From: an uncultured Rhodospirillales bacterium | Lineage (GTDB): Bacteria > Pseudomonadota > Alphaproteobacteria > Azospirillales > Azospirillaceae | NCBI GenBank assembly: GCA_903931735.1 | Contig: CAIZDL010000001.1 | Location: forward strand, 1-39,236 | DNA length: 39,236 nucleotides | Reading direction: 5' to 3' | Shown: positions 1 to 8,410 of the stretch, in pieces | Layout: each line of letters begins with the position of its first letter | Numbering within the stretch: position 1 is the stretch's first letter | The notes under the pieces: generated by a model | Told to the model about the DNA's origin: nothing | Database searches by the model: none | What the model saw: the letters and a program-made list of their open reading frames with translations, nothing else | Program-made: the position numbers and the translations under genes

Positions 1-743
1 CGCCGGCCCAACCCGGTCGACATGTGGTTGGCTTTGCTGATCGCGACGATGCGATCAACCTTCAACCAGCGCGCCAAAGCATAGGTTGCCTCCAGCACCG
101 CGCGCTTTGGCCTCAGACCATCGAGCGTTCGGGTGGCATGAACGATCTCGGTCTTGCCAATCGGCAACGACGGACCTTGCAAGCCACTGATAAACAACAC
201 TCGCTGACCATCGGGATTGATTCGCAGGTTGATGCACAACGTAGACAGCTTGCAGCGCAACGCCTCGTCCCAAAACACCACCTCCAACTCGCCCTGCTGG
301 TGAAACCGGCGATGGCGCGTGAGGTGAATGGTATAGCGATCCTCGGGGTTGCGCCGCCCTTGCAGGCGCGCCACCGGCAGCTCGGCCCCCGACACCAGCG
401 CCTCCAACACCGGGCCGGGCAACGTGGCCGACAAAATCGTGTAGTGACCGATCAACATCGCCGTGCGCCCGGCGGTGCCGAGGTTGAGCCGGGCATAAGG
501 GCGGTGAATCTTCTCCGCCATTTCCTTGCGCACCACCGGGGGAATTGCGGCCAGCGGCAGCGCTTCCAGCATCTCCAGCCACCGGGTGGTGTCCTGCCAC
601 CAAAACAGCGCCCGACCGAAGAACTTCGCCCCCCGCACCAATCGGGCACTGCCCAGCAGGCCGCCGGCCCGGTGCTGGTCATGAGCCAATTTGCTGTAAC
701 GAAGAACCAGCGAGAATCTGGAGAGTTTGCTACCGACGGACAC
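1..743 (-). CDS. VirK/YbjX (DUF535) family protein, C-terminal part runs off the left edge
   Basis: My own minus-strand translation (a frame not in the ORF track) reads VSVGSKLSRFSLVLRYSKLAHDQHRAGGLLGSARLVRGAKFFGRALFWWQDTTRWLEMLEALPLAAIPPVVRKEMAEKIHRPYARLN...LFISGLQGPSLPIGKTEIVHATRTLDGLRPKRAVLEATYALARWLKVDRIVAISKANH. The INGLQG-like and GLRPK blocks are typical of DUF535. GTG start at 743 is tentative. Confidence 0.75.
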   Translation of the reverse strand, partial: MSVGSKLSRFSLVLRYSKLAHDQHRAGGLLGSARLVRGAKFFGRALFWWQDTTRWLEMLEALPLAAIPPVVRKEMAEKIHRPYARLNLGTAGRTAMLIGHYTILSATLPGPVLEALVSGAELPVARLQGRRNPEDRYTIHLTRHRRFHQQGELEVVFWDEALRCKLSTLCINLRINPDGQRVLFISGLQGPSLPIGKTEIVHATRTLDGLRPKRAVLEATYALARWLKVDRIVAISKANHMSTGLGR

Positions 744-896
744 AGGGCGCCCCGTTATCATTGATCGGACCGGCGAAAACCGGACCTTCAGCAAAAGGGA
801 TACCGCCAAGCCGCCGCCGCCACAAGGCCCGCGCATCCGTAACCATCCCAATCCGGCCGACATTGAATTCGCCCCAAGGCCGGGAGTACAACAAGG

Positions 897-988
897 CTCC
901 TCCGTTTCACACTCCCCTCCTCCGTTTCACTCGCCCCTCCTCCGTTTCACACCCCCTCCTCCGTTTCACACCCCCTCCTCCGTTTCAC
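897..988. repeat. Intergenic tandem repeat, core CTCCTCCGTTTCAC, five copies with 19-20 bp period
   Basis: Copies start at about 897, 917, 937, 956 and 975, directly upstream of the RBS of the next gene. Confidence 0.9.
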
Positions 989-1009
989 TCGCCCAAAAGG
1001 AGCCCGCCC

Positions 1010-1801
1010 TTGGATATCGCCATCGCCATTCCGGCACGGTACGGCTCAAAACGCTTCCCCGGCAAACCCATGGCCATGATCCGCGGTGCGACGCTGCTGC
1101 ATCGCGTATGGCTGATCGCCCGCCAGGTGACCGGGGTGAGCCAAGTTTACGTCGCCACCGACGATGAACGGGTCGCCGAACATGCCCGGGGCTTTGGCGC
1201 CGCCGTCATCATGACCTCGCCTAGTTGCGAAAATGGCACGGTGCGGGTGCAACAGGCAATGCGCTCATTGGCAAAGCCGCCGGAAGCCGTGATCAATTTT
1301 CAAGGCGACGCCGTGCTAACCCCGCCCTGGGTGCTTCAAGGGCTGGTTGGGGCGTTTTACGCCGACCCCGCCCTGCAACTCGTCACCCCGGCCGTGCATC
1401 TCACCTGGGATGAGCTGGAGGAATTGAAGCGCTCGAAGGAAACGACTCCGTTCAGCGGCACCCTGGTGGTTTTTGACCGCGCCATGAACGCGCTCTATTT
1501 TTCAAAAACCATCATCCCCTCGCTTCGAGCCCGCAACCAGCCGCAACCGCCGGTCTACCGCCACATCGGCCTTTACGGATATCGACTCTCGGCGCTCGAC
1601 CGGCTGGCCGCGCTCGCGCCAACGCCGCTGGAAATGGCCGAACAGTTGGAGCAGTTGCGGGCGCTGGAAAACTGCATCCCGATTCGCGTCGTCCTCACCG
1701 ACTATCACGGCCGGACGCACTGGTCGGTGGATAGCCCCGAAGACGCTCTTAAAGTCGCAGAGTTGATCGATCGCGACGGTGAGTTGGTTCCCCTTCCCTA
1801 A
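1010..1801 (+). CDS. 3-deoxy-manno-octulosonate cytidylyltransferase (KdsB)-like nucleotidyltransferase, divergent
   Basis: TTG start preceded by AAAAGGAG. MDIAIAIPARYGSKRFPGKPMAMIRGATLLHRVW and VYVATDDERV match the KdsB N-terminus; NFQGDAVLTPPWV replaces canonical VQGDEPL. The ORF-track start at 545 is an artefactual extension through the repeats. Confidence 0.8.
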   Translation: MDIAIAIPARYGSKRFPGKPMAMIRGATLLHRVWLIARQVTGVSQVYVATDDERVAEHARGFGAAVIMTSPSCENGTVRVQQAMRSLAKPPEAVINFQGDAVLTPPWVLQGLVGAFYADPALQLVTPAVHLTWDELEELKRSKETTPFSGTLVVFDRAMNALYFSKTIIPSLRARNQPQPPVYRHIGLYGYRLSALDRLAALAPTPLEMAEQLEQLRALENCIPIRVVLTDYHGRTHWSVDSPEDALKVAELIDRDGELVPLP

Positions 1802-1820
1802 AACTACGGACACGCTTTCC

Positions 1821-2468
1821 ATGGACATTATTTTTGGCCGCCACGGCAATACCTTCGGCCCCAACGACAAGGTGGTGTGGGTTGGACGGGAAACCGATCT
1901 GCCGTTGGTAGATGCCGGCTGGCAGCAAGCCCGGGCCTTCGGGTCGGCGCTGCTGCGCATCGGCATGGTGCCCGACCGGGTGTTTTGCGCCTCGCTCCAA
2001 CGGACCCGGGGCTTTGCCGATGCCATGGGCGAGGTTCAAATGCGGTGGCGCAAGCCGACCGTCGATTCCCGCCTCGACGAAATAAATTATGGCGCCTGGG
2101 CCGGCATGAGTACCGCCGAAATCGAGGCCACGCCCGGCGGCGCCAACGCCATCGAACTGTGGACCAAGCACGACGTGTTCCCGAGCGATGCCGGATGGGT
2201 CAGCACCGAGGCGGAAATCTTTGGCAACATCAATGCCTTCATCGATGACGTGATCAAAAACGCCGACCCCAGGGAAAAGGTGCTGGTGGTAAGCAGCAAC
2301 GGCATCCTGCGGTTTTTCCCCCGGCTGCTGGGCTCCCGCAACGGCGATTTGCCGAGCTACGTCATGAAGACCGGCCACATTGGTATGGTTTCGGGCGAGC
2401 CGGGTAATTTCCGCGTCCGCTTCTGGAATATCAGCGCCGAGGCCCTCTCGCGGGACTATCTCGCCTAA
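1821..2468 (+). CDS. Histidine phosphatase / phosphoglycerate mutase family protein
   Basis: MDIIFGRHGNTFGPNDKVVWVGRETDLPL (RHGN motif), LDEINYGAWAGMSTAEIEA, VVSSNGILRFF. Confidence 0.8.
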   Translation: MDIIFGRHGNTFGPNDKVVWVGRETDLPLVDAGWQQARAFGSALLRIGMVPDRVFCASLQRTRGFADAMGEVQMRWRKPTVDSRLDEINYGAWAGMSTAEIEATPGGANAIELWTKHDVFPSDAGWVSTEAEIFGNINAFIDDVIKNADPREKVLVVSSNGILRFFPRLLGSRNGDLPSYVMKTGHIGMVSGEPGNFRVRFWNISAEALSRDYLA

Positions 2469-2542
2469 CGGGCCAATCGCCCGGGGCCTCGCCTAACGGG
2501 CCAATCGCCCGGGGCCTCGCCTAACGGGCCAATCACCCGGCC
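2461..2542. repeat. 28-bp tandem repeat x3 (last copy degenerate), TCGCCTAACGGGCCAATCGCCCGGGGCC
   Basis: Direct reading. The first copy contains the terminal codons and TAA of the upstream CDS. Each unit contains a CGGGC-CAATC-GCCCG (or CGGG/CCCG) hairpin. Confidence 0.95.
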
Positions 2543-2654
2543 CAACCGTTGAAGCGGCGCCAGAGCCACAAAGACCGGTAACAATCGTTGGCAAACGGGC
2601 TCGGGCCTTGCCGCGCCCCCCGCCAGCCGTTAGGCTCGCATCCAGAAGCGATGG

Positions 2655-5180
2655 GTGCGAGCCGTTATGAAGGATGTCAGCGTCGTTCTCTTCGGGATGG
2701 CCGGGCTGCTGGCGCTGGTAAGCCTGCTGCCGCCGGTGGCCGCTCGACTGAACCTCCCCTATACCGTTCTGCTCGCGGTGGTTGGGACAACGCTCGGTCT
2801 GTTTATCCGCTTCTCCGAAGTCTTCGAGCATTTTGGCATTCCCGGCGATTTCTTTCGGGTCCTTGGCGAGATTCACCTCAGCGCCGAGGCGTTTCAGGTG
2901 ATGTTCCTGCCCGCGCTCCTGTTTGAGGCCGCGCTCACCATCGATGTGCGCCGGTTGCTGGAAGATATCGCCCCAATTCTCATGCTTGCGGTGGTGGCGG
3001 TGCTGTTGTCGACCGTGGCGGTGGGCTACGCGGTCGCACCGTTCACCGATGTGCCGCTGGTCGGCTGCCTGATGCTCGGCTCTATTCTCGCCACCACCGA
3101 CCCCACCGCCGTGATCGGAATATTTCGCGATCTTGGCGCACCCCGGCGGCTGAGTTTGCTGGTCGCGGGCGAAAGCCTGCTCAACGACGCCGCCGCCATC
3201 GTGCTGTTTACCCTGCTGCTGGCCATGGTGGCAGGCGAGCAGGAGCCGTCAGTGCTCGGCGCCACCCTCGGCTTTGCCCGCAGCTTCCTTGGCGCGTTGG
3301 TGGTCGGCTATGGCATGGGGCGGCTGGTCTGCCATTTGGCACCAATGCTCCGCGACCAACCCTTATCGGAGGTTTCGCTCACCGTCGCCTTTGCGTATCT
3401 CACCTTCATTCTTGCCGACCACTATCTGGGGTTTTCCGGTGTGGTGGCGGTGGTGGTCAATGCGCTGGTGGTTGGCTCGATCGGCCGAACGCGCCTTTCG
3501 CCCGCCACCTGGGGCGATCTGGAACTCACCTGGCGCCAGCTTGGCTTTTGGGCCAGCTCGATGATCTTTTTACTCGCAGCGATGCTGGTGCCGCAAAACC
3601 TCTCGATGGTCACCATTCATGACGTTATCCCGCTTGGGGTGGTGATGGCGGCGGCGCTGGGGGCGCGGGCGGTGGTGCTGTTTGGGCTGCTGCCGTTGCT
3701 CTCGGCGCTCAAACTTGCCCAACACATCTCGTTTCGGCACAGCACCGTGATCTTGTGGGGGGGGTTGCGCGGGGCGCTCTCGCTTACGCTCGCGCTGGCG
3801 GTGACCGAAAGCCCCGACGTCGAACCCTACATTCAGCATTTTGTCGCGGTGCTGGCGCCGGGCTATGTGCTGTTGACGCTGTTTATCCACGGCACCACCC
3901 TGCGCGGCCTGATCCACCTGCTCCGACTGGATCGTTTATCGCCGACCGACCTTGCCATGCGCAACCGGGCGCTGGCGCTGTCCCTTGCCAGTGTCGCCGA
4001 AAAGGTTGAGGAAATGGCGCGGGAATTTTTGGTCGACCCTGAAGTTGCCCAGCGCACCGTCAACCAATACGTGGAACGCCAGGAGGCAGCCGAACGGGAA
4101 TTGGCCCACGCCCATGGGCTGAGCGAGGATGACCGGCTCTACATTGGCCTCGTCATCCTGATCAACCGCGAAGAGGAGCTTTACCTCCAAAATTTCAAGG
4201 CCGGCATCATCACCCGCCCGGTGGTGGAAGCGCTGACCGACCGCACCGGCTGGCTGCTCGACGGCGTGCGGGCCGAGCGACTGGCGGGATACGAAAAAGC
4301 GGCGCGGGAAGCGCTTGGCTTTTCCCGCCACATGCTATGGGCGCTGCGCCTGCAACGTCGGCTCAATCTGCGCGGGCCGCTATCCCGGCGTTTGTCGCTC
4401 CGGTTTGAGGCGTTGCTGATCAACCGGGCAGTGCTCTTGAGCCTGGAGGCGCTCAACCGCCGAATGCTCACCCACCTGCTTGGCACCACAGCGGCGGACA
4501 CCCTCGGCGCAACCCTGGAGCGCCGGCGCGGGCTGGTCAACAAAGCCCTCACGGCCCTCAAGGCCCGCTATCCCGACTATGCCCCGGTGATGGAGTTTCA
4601 GTATCTCAAACGCGCCGCTCTGCGCATGGAGGAGACCCAATACAGCTTGATGTACGAGGAATCGATCATCAGCCAGGAAATCCTCAGTGATTTGAAGCAC
4701 GATATCAAGCGGCGCTGGCGGGCGGTGGAGCAACCGCCCCACCTCGACCTCGGCTTGCACCTGCCGGACCTGATCGCACGGGTGCCGATTTTTGCCGGCT
4801 TGCCCGAAGACCGGCTGACCGTGATCGCCCGCCTGCTCAGCCCCCGGCTGGCGCTGCCCGACGAAACGCTGGTGCGCCAGGGGGATCGGGGGATCTCGAT
4901 GTTTTTCCTCGCCTCGGGCCATGTCGAGGTAAGCTTGCCGGGGGGCAGCCCCGCAATCCAACTGAGCGCCGGGGACTTTTTCGGCGAGTTGGCCCTGCTG
5001 ACCGGTGAGCCGCGCGGAGCCGACGTGCGATCGCTCGGCTACTGCCATTTGCTCGAACTGACCGAACCCGATTTCCGCCGGCTGACCGAGCAAGACGAGG
5101 AAATGCGCAACCACATCATGCGGGTTGCGACCGAACGCCGCACCTGCCTCAGCCTGAACGCCTCCGAAAGTCAGACCTGA
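2655..5180 (+). CDS. CPA1-type Na+/H+ antiporter with C-terminal cyclic-nucleotide-binding domain
   Basis: 841 aa. N-terminal multi-pass exchanger (TDPTAVIGIFRDLGAPRRLSLLVAGESLLNDAAAIVLF; WGGLRGALSLTLAL) and C-terminal cNMP-type fold (PDETLVRQGDRGISMFFLASGHVEVSLPGG...AGDFFGELALLTGEPRGADVRS). Alternative ATG at 2667. Confidence 0.9.
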   Translation: MRAVMKDVSVVLFGMAGLLALVSLLPPVAARLNLPYTVLLAVVGTTLGLFIRFSEVFEHFGIPGDFFRVLGEIHLSAEAFQVMFLPALLFEAALTIDVRRLLEDIAPILMLAVVAVLLSTVAVGYAVAPFTDVPLVGCLMLGSILATTDPTAVIGIFRDLGAPRRLSLLVAGESLLNDAAAIVLFTLLLAMVAGEQEPSVLGATLGFARSFLGALVVGYGMGRLVCHLAPMLRDQPLSEVSLTVAFAYLTFILADHYLGFSGVVAVVVNALVVGSIGRTRLSPATWGDLELTWRQLGFWASSMIFLLAAMLVPQNLSMVTIHDVIPLGVVMAAALGARAVVLFGLLPLLSALKLAQHISFRHSTVILWGGLRGALSLTLALAVTESPDVEPYIQHFVAVLAPGYVLLTLFIHGTTLRGLIHLLRLDRLSPTDLAMRNRALALSLASVAEKVEEMAREFLVDPEVAQRTVNQYVERQEAAERELAHAHGLSEDDRLYIGLVILINREEELYLQNFKAGIITRPVVEALTDRTGWLLDGVRAERLAGYEKAAREALGFSRHMLWALRLQRRLNLRGPLSRRLSLRFEALLINRAVLLSLEALNRRMLTHLLGTTAADTLGATLERRRGLVNKALTALKARYPDYAPVMEFQYLKRAALRMEETQYSLMYEESIISQEILSDLKHDIKRRWRAVEQPPHLDLGLHLPDLIARVPIFAGLPEDRLTVIARLLSPRLALPDETLVRQGDRGISMFFLASGHVEVSLPGGSPAIQLSAGDFFGELALLTGEPRGADVRSLGYCHLLELTEPDFRRLTEQDEEMRNHIMRVATERRTCLSLNASESQT

Positions 5181-5373
5181 CCGACAGGCGACGCCAGGAG
5201 AGCGGAAACTACCGGTTTCGGTGAATCTGGGGCGTGACAGCGGCTTTCGGCAACGGTATAGTGGCCAGAAGTTTATCTCTTTCCGACATAATGCTCGCTC
5301 AAAACGCCGCCGGGAATCGATGCGATTAGAGACGGGCGCGGTTGGGGCCGGGCACGGTTGGAGATGAACGCGA

Positions 5374-5426
5374 TTAGAGCGGGTCGCGAAGGGGTGGACG
5401 AACCCCGTGGCGTTGATCCGCTCTAA
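5374..5426. repeat. Palindromic (REP-like/cruciform) element
   Basis: TTAGAGCGGGTC...GATCCGCTCTAA arms (11/12 complementary) with a nested GGGGT-GGACGA-ACCCC hairpin. Confidence 0.75.
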
Positions 5427-5519
5427 AAACCGGGTGCCTGACATGGGCGTCATCACGCGGACTTCTGATCGGGCTCCATCGTGGAAACCGCCAGACTCTT
5501 GGCCTAACGGGATCACACC

Positions 5520-5897
5520 ATGGCGCCGCTGCCTCTAGACGACAAACGCACGCTTCAGGCGATCGGGATTTTGGCCGATGCGCTCGACGATGTTTCGGGA
5601 GCCGGCGTTCTCGACACGGTGCTGGTTTCCAAGGCGTTGCGTCAGGTGTTGGCCACCAAATCCCGCCCGGCGTTTGATTTTGCCTCCCGCGCCTTTTCAA
5701 CGCTGGACCCGGAGGTAAAACGCCAAGTTGCCGTTGATGCCAGCAGCAAGGCACGGGTGCAAGCCGAGCAGGAAGCCGAACAGGCGCTCCCGATTGGAAT
5801 CCGCAGGGCCGCCACCGCAGCGCCGACCGGCATTCTTGGCGCCCTCAACAGCCGAGGCCGCCCCCCCCGCCGGCCCGCCAGCGGCGGCGACAAATAA
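5520..5897 (+). CDS. Hypothetical protein at the head of a flagellar gene block
   Basis: 125 aa, ATG, MAPLPLDDKRTLQAIGILADALDDVSGAGVLDTVLVSKALRQVLATK. Co-directional with downstream flagellar genes. Confidence 0.6.
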   Translation: MAPLPLDDKRTLQAIGILADALDDVSGAGVLDTVLVSKALRQVLATKSRPAFDFASRAFSTLDPEVKRQVAVDASSKARVQAEQEAEQALPIGIRRAATAAPTGILGALNSRGRPPRRPASGGDK

Positions 5898-5941
5898 GCA
5901 ATCTTTCCAGCCTTATGGAACGACAAGGGGCGGGCTGAGGC

Positions 5942-6541
5942 ATGAAGACGACAACGCGCCCGTGGGCCGGGCGATTGCACCGTGGCTTGGGGCTGGCAGC
6001 ACTTGCCGGGCTGCTCGCCGGCTGCGCCGCAAACCTCAACGGCACCGGCCTGCTCAGCCGCCAAGACGCCAACAGCTTCACCAACAACGACACCAGCACC
6101 GTCGTCCCGCCCGATGTGCTGAAAATTCCGCAGTTTCCGGTGCCGCCCCACGCCACGGTGGTGCTGGCCGACACCGTGATCATTGGTGACGATGAAGACT
6201 GGTCGGGGCAGGTCTTTTTGACCGCGCCCTACACCACGATTCAGGTAACCCAGTTTTACCGCACCGAAATGCCCAAAAGCGGCTGGATCGAGACCGCGAT
6301 CGTGCGCTCGCGCCGGACCTCCATCTCGTATACCCGGGCCAACCGGGTGGCCACGCTCCGCCTCAGCCCCCAGCGGGACGATGCCAGGGGCTCCGACATC
6401 GATCTCGTTATCTCACCGATCCACACCCAGGGCACCGCCGGCAACCGGGCGGGCGCGGGGACTTACAACGGCGGGGCCTACGGCACCGTTGCCACCGCGC
6501 CCTTGCCGCCGGCACCATCGTCATCGCGCAACCGGCCGTAA
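5942..6541 (+). CDS. Putative lipoprotein
   Basis: 199 aa. Lipobox-like LAALAGLLAGCAANL; RTEMPKSGWIETAIVRSRRTSISYTRANRVATLRLSPQ resembles small outer-membrane lipoprotein domains. Confidence 0.7.
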   Translation: MKTTTRPWAGRLHRGLGLAALAGLLAGCAANLNGTGLLSRQDANSFTNNDTSTVVPPDVLKIPQFPVPPHATVVLADTVIIGDDEDWSGQVFLTAPYTTIQVTQFYRTEMPKSGWIETAIVRSRRTSISYTRANRVATLRLSPQRDDARGSDIDLVISPIHTQGTAGNRAGAGTYNGGAYGTVATAPLPPAPSSSRNRP

Positions 6542-6551
6542 GGGGCGCTGG

Positions 6552-6884
6552 GTGAACAAGGCGCCCCCGCCCAAATCCCAGCGCAGCCGGCCCGGTCGCC
6601 CCGTTGCGGTGGCGCTGAATTATGAGCCCGGCAAATCCGCCCTTCCGCGCGTGGTGGCCACCGGCCGGGGCTTCATCGCCGAGCAAATTTTGGAGCTGGC
6701 CTTTGCCAACGGCATCAAGGTGCGCGAAGATGCCGACCTGGCGCAAATGCTGGCAGCGGTCGATATCGATAGCGAAATTCCCATCGAGGCGCTGGTCGCG
6801 GTGGCCGAAATTTTAGCACGGGTTTATCGGGCCAACGGGCAGGCGGAAACCATATCGGCACCAGACGAGGGGGCCACCGAATGA
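6552..6884 (+). CDS. FlhB C-terminal-domain paralogue (EscU/YscU/FlhB_C-like, stand-alone)
   Basis: GTG start. AVALNYEPGKSALPRVVATGRGFIAEQILELAFANGIKVREDADLAQML aligns with the FlhB segment just after the NPTH autocleavage site. Confidence 0.8.
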   Translation: MNKAPPPKSQRSRPGRPVAVALNYEPGKSALPRVVATGRGFIAEQILELAFANGIKVREDADLAQMLAAVDIDSEIPIEALVAVAEILARVYRANGQAETISAPDEGATE

Positions 6885-7243
6885 GCAACGACCAAACACC
6901 CACCCTGGACGGGGCCACCATCGACCAAATCGCCCAAGCCATCGAAAAGACCACCCGCGCCATGAACAGCGCCCGCACCCGTTTCGAGGCTGGCGAAACC
7001 GTCTATTTGGCCGAGCTGGGGCTGGACACGCAAATGCGCGCGATCTACGCCGCCGTGGACCATGCCGAGGGCGCTGAGGTCGCCGAGCGCCTGTTGCCGC
7101 CCCTGCGAACGCTGGTTGAAACCCTGGACCGGCTGGAAATCGCCGTGAAGGCGCACGCGGCAAAACCGGCCCCGGTGGCAAATGCGCGCCGGGCCACCGA
7201 AGCATACGGCGCCGCAGCCCCGCCGCGCTCGCCAAACCACTGA
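6881..7243 (+). CDS. Hypothetical flagellar-locus protein
   Basis: 120 aa. ATG overlaps the upstream stop (ATGA) and lies between the FlhB-CTD and FliO-like genes. Confidence 0.65.
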   Translation: MSNDQTPTLDGATIDQIAQAIEKTTRAMNSARTRFEAGETVYLAELGLDTQMRAIYAAVDHAEGAEVAERLLPPLRTLVETLDRLEIAVKAHAAKPAPVANARRATEAYGAAAPPRSPNH

Positions 7244-7253
7244 GACAGCGCCG

Positions 7254-7589
7254 ATGACCGGCTCGCCACCCGACACCTTGACCCTCGAGACCCTGGTGCG
7301 CTTTTCCGTGGCGCTGGCGGCGGTACTGGCCCTGATTTTGGCGGGAGGCTGGCTGCTCCGGCGGCTGATTGAGAAGGGCATCCTGCCCGGCTCGCTGCTG
7401 CCCCCCGGCGACCGGCGGTCCCAGCGCCTCGGCGTGATTGAGATCCGCCAACTCGATGTCCGCCGCCGGCTGGTCTTGGTGCGCCGCGACAACGTGGAAC
7501 ATTTGCTGCTGCTGGGCGCCACCCACGATTTGGTGATAGAGCAAGGCATCGCCCCGTCCACGGTCCCACCGCCCGAGGCCACACCATGA
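7254..7589 (+). CDS. fliO: FliO-like flagellar biosynthesis protein
   Basis: Short single-TM protein (LALILAGGWLLRRLIEKG) with a cytoplasmic RLGVIEIRQLDVRRRLVLVRRDNVEHLLLLG domain, immediately upstream of fliP. Confidence 0.75.
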   Translation: MTGSPPDTLTLETLVRFSVALAAVLALILAGGWLLRRLIEKGILPGSLLPPGDRRSQRLGVIEIRQLDVRRRLVLVRRDNVEHLLLLGATHDLVIEQGIAPSTVPPPEATP

Positions 7590-8362
7590 CCCGCACCGAG
7601 CTTTTTTCGCGTAAAACCGGCGCTAGGGTCGCTTTGGCGGTGGCGGGCATCGCGCTGGCGTGGGTGGTCTGGCCCAGCGGCGCGCTGGCGCAAAGCCTAT
7701 CGCTCAACCTTGGCGAAGGCGGCTCGATGACCGGGCGCGTCCTTCAATTGATGGCCCTGTTGACGGTGCTGTCGCTGGCGCCGTCGATCCTGATCATGGT
7801 CACCTGCTTTACCCGAATTATCATCGTGTTATCGTTTTTACGCACCGCCATGGGGGTGCAACAAGTCCCGCCCAACACGGTGCTGGTCAGCCTCGCGCTG
7901 TTCCTCACCTTTTTCGTGATGCAGCCGGTGTTCGAGCGGTGCTACACCGATGGCATCAAGCCGCTTTTATCAGAAGAAATTGATGAAGTCGAAGCCTTCA
8001 AACGCACGATCAAGCCGCTGCACGCCTTCATGATCCGCCAAACATCCGACCACGATATTCAGCTCTTCATGGACATGTCGAAGTCTCCCGCCGTAAAAGA
8101 CCGCGCGGACCTGCCGCTTCAAGTCGTGATTCCGGCGTTTATGATTTCGGAGATCAAGCGCGCCTTCGAGATCGGCTTTCTGTTGTTCCTGCCATTCCTG
8201 ATCATCGACATGGTGGTCGGCGCGATCCTGATGGCCATGGGCATGATGATGCTGCCACCAACCATGGTGGCCATGCCGTTCAAGATCATCTTCTTTGTGA
8301 TCGTCGATGGCTGGTATCTGGTCGCGGGCTCCCTTGCCAAGAGCTTCGGAACCTTTAATTAG
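7586..8362 (+). CDS. fliP: Flagellar type III export protein FliP
   Basis: 258 aa. Signal-like N-terminus, LLTVLSLAPSILIMVTCFTRIIIVLSFLRTAMGVQQVPPNTVLVSLALFLTFFVM, C-terminal MMMLPPTMVAMPFKIIFFVIVDGWYLVAGSL. Confidence 0.97.
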   Translation: MTRTELFSRKTGARVALAVAGIALAWVVWPSGALAQSLSLNLGEGGSMTGRVLQLMALLTVLSLAPSILIMVTCFTRIIIVLSFLRTAMGVQQVPPNTVLVSLALFLTFFVMQPVFERCYTDGIKPLLSEEIDEVEAFKRTIKPLHAFMIRQTSDHDIQLFMDMSKSPAVKDRADLPLQVVIPAFMISEIKRAFEIGFLLFLPFLIIDMVVGAILMAMGMMMLPPTMVAMPFKIIFFVIVDGWYLVAGSLAKSFGTFN

Positions 8363-8410
8363 GGGGCCGCCGAGTGGGCCGCATCCGTTAAATTGCACGG
8401 TAAAAGTCCG

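Noticed and set aside
24-764. 246-aa plus-strand ORF
   Set aside because: It is antisense to a DUF535-like frame on the minus strand that has recognisable motifs; the Arg/Gln/His-rich composition is typical of high-GC shadow ORFs.
545-1009. N-terminal extension of the KdsB-like ORF
   Set aside because: It runs through the intergenic repeats; the IPARYGSKRFPGKP start and RBS place the real start at about 1010.
4380-5516. 378-aa minus-strand ORF opposite the antiporter
   Set aside because: Shadow ORF of the strongly supported cNMP-binding antiporter; no recognisable motifs.
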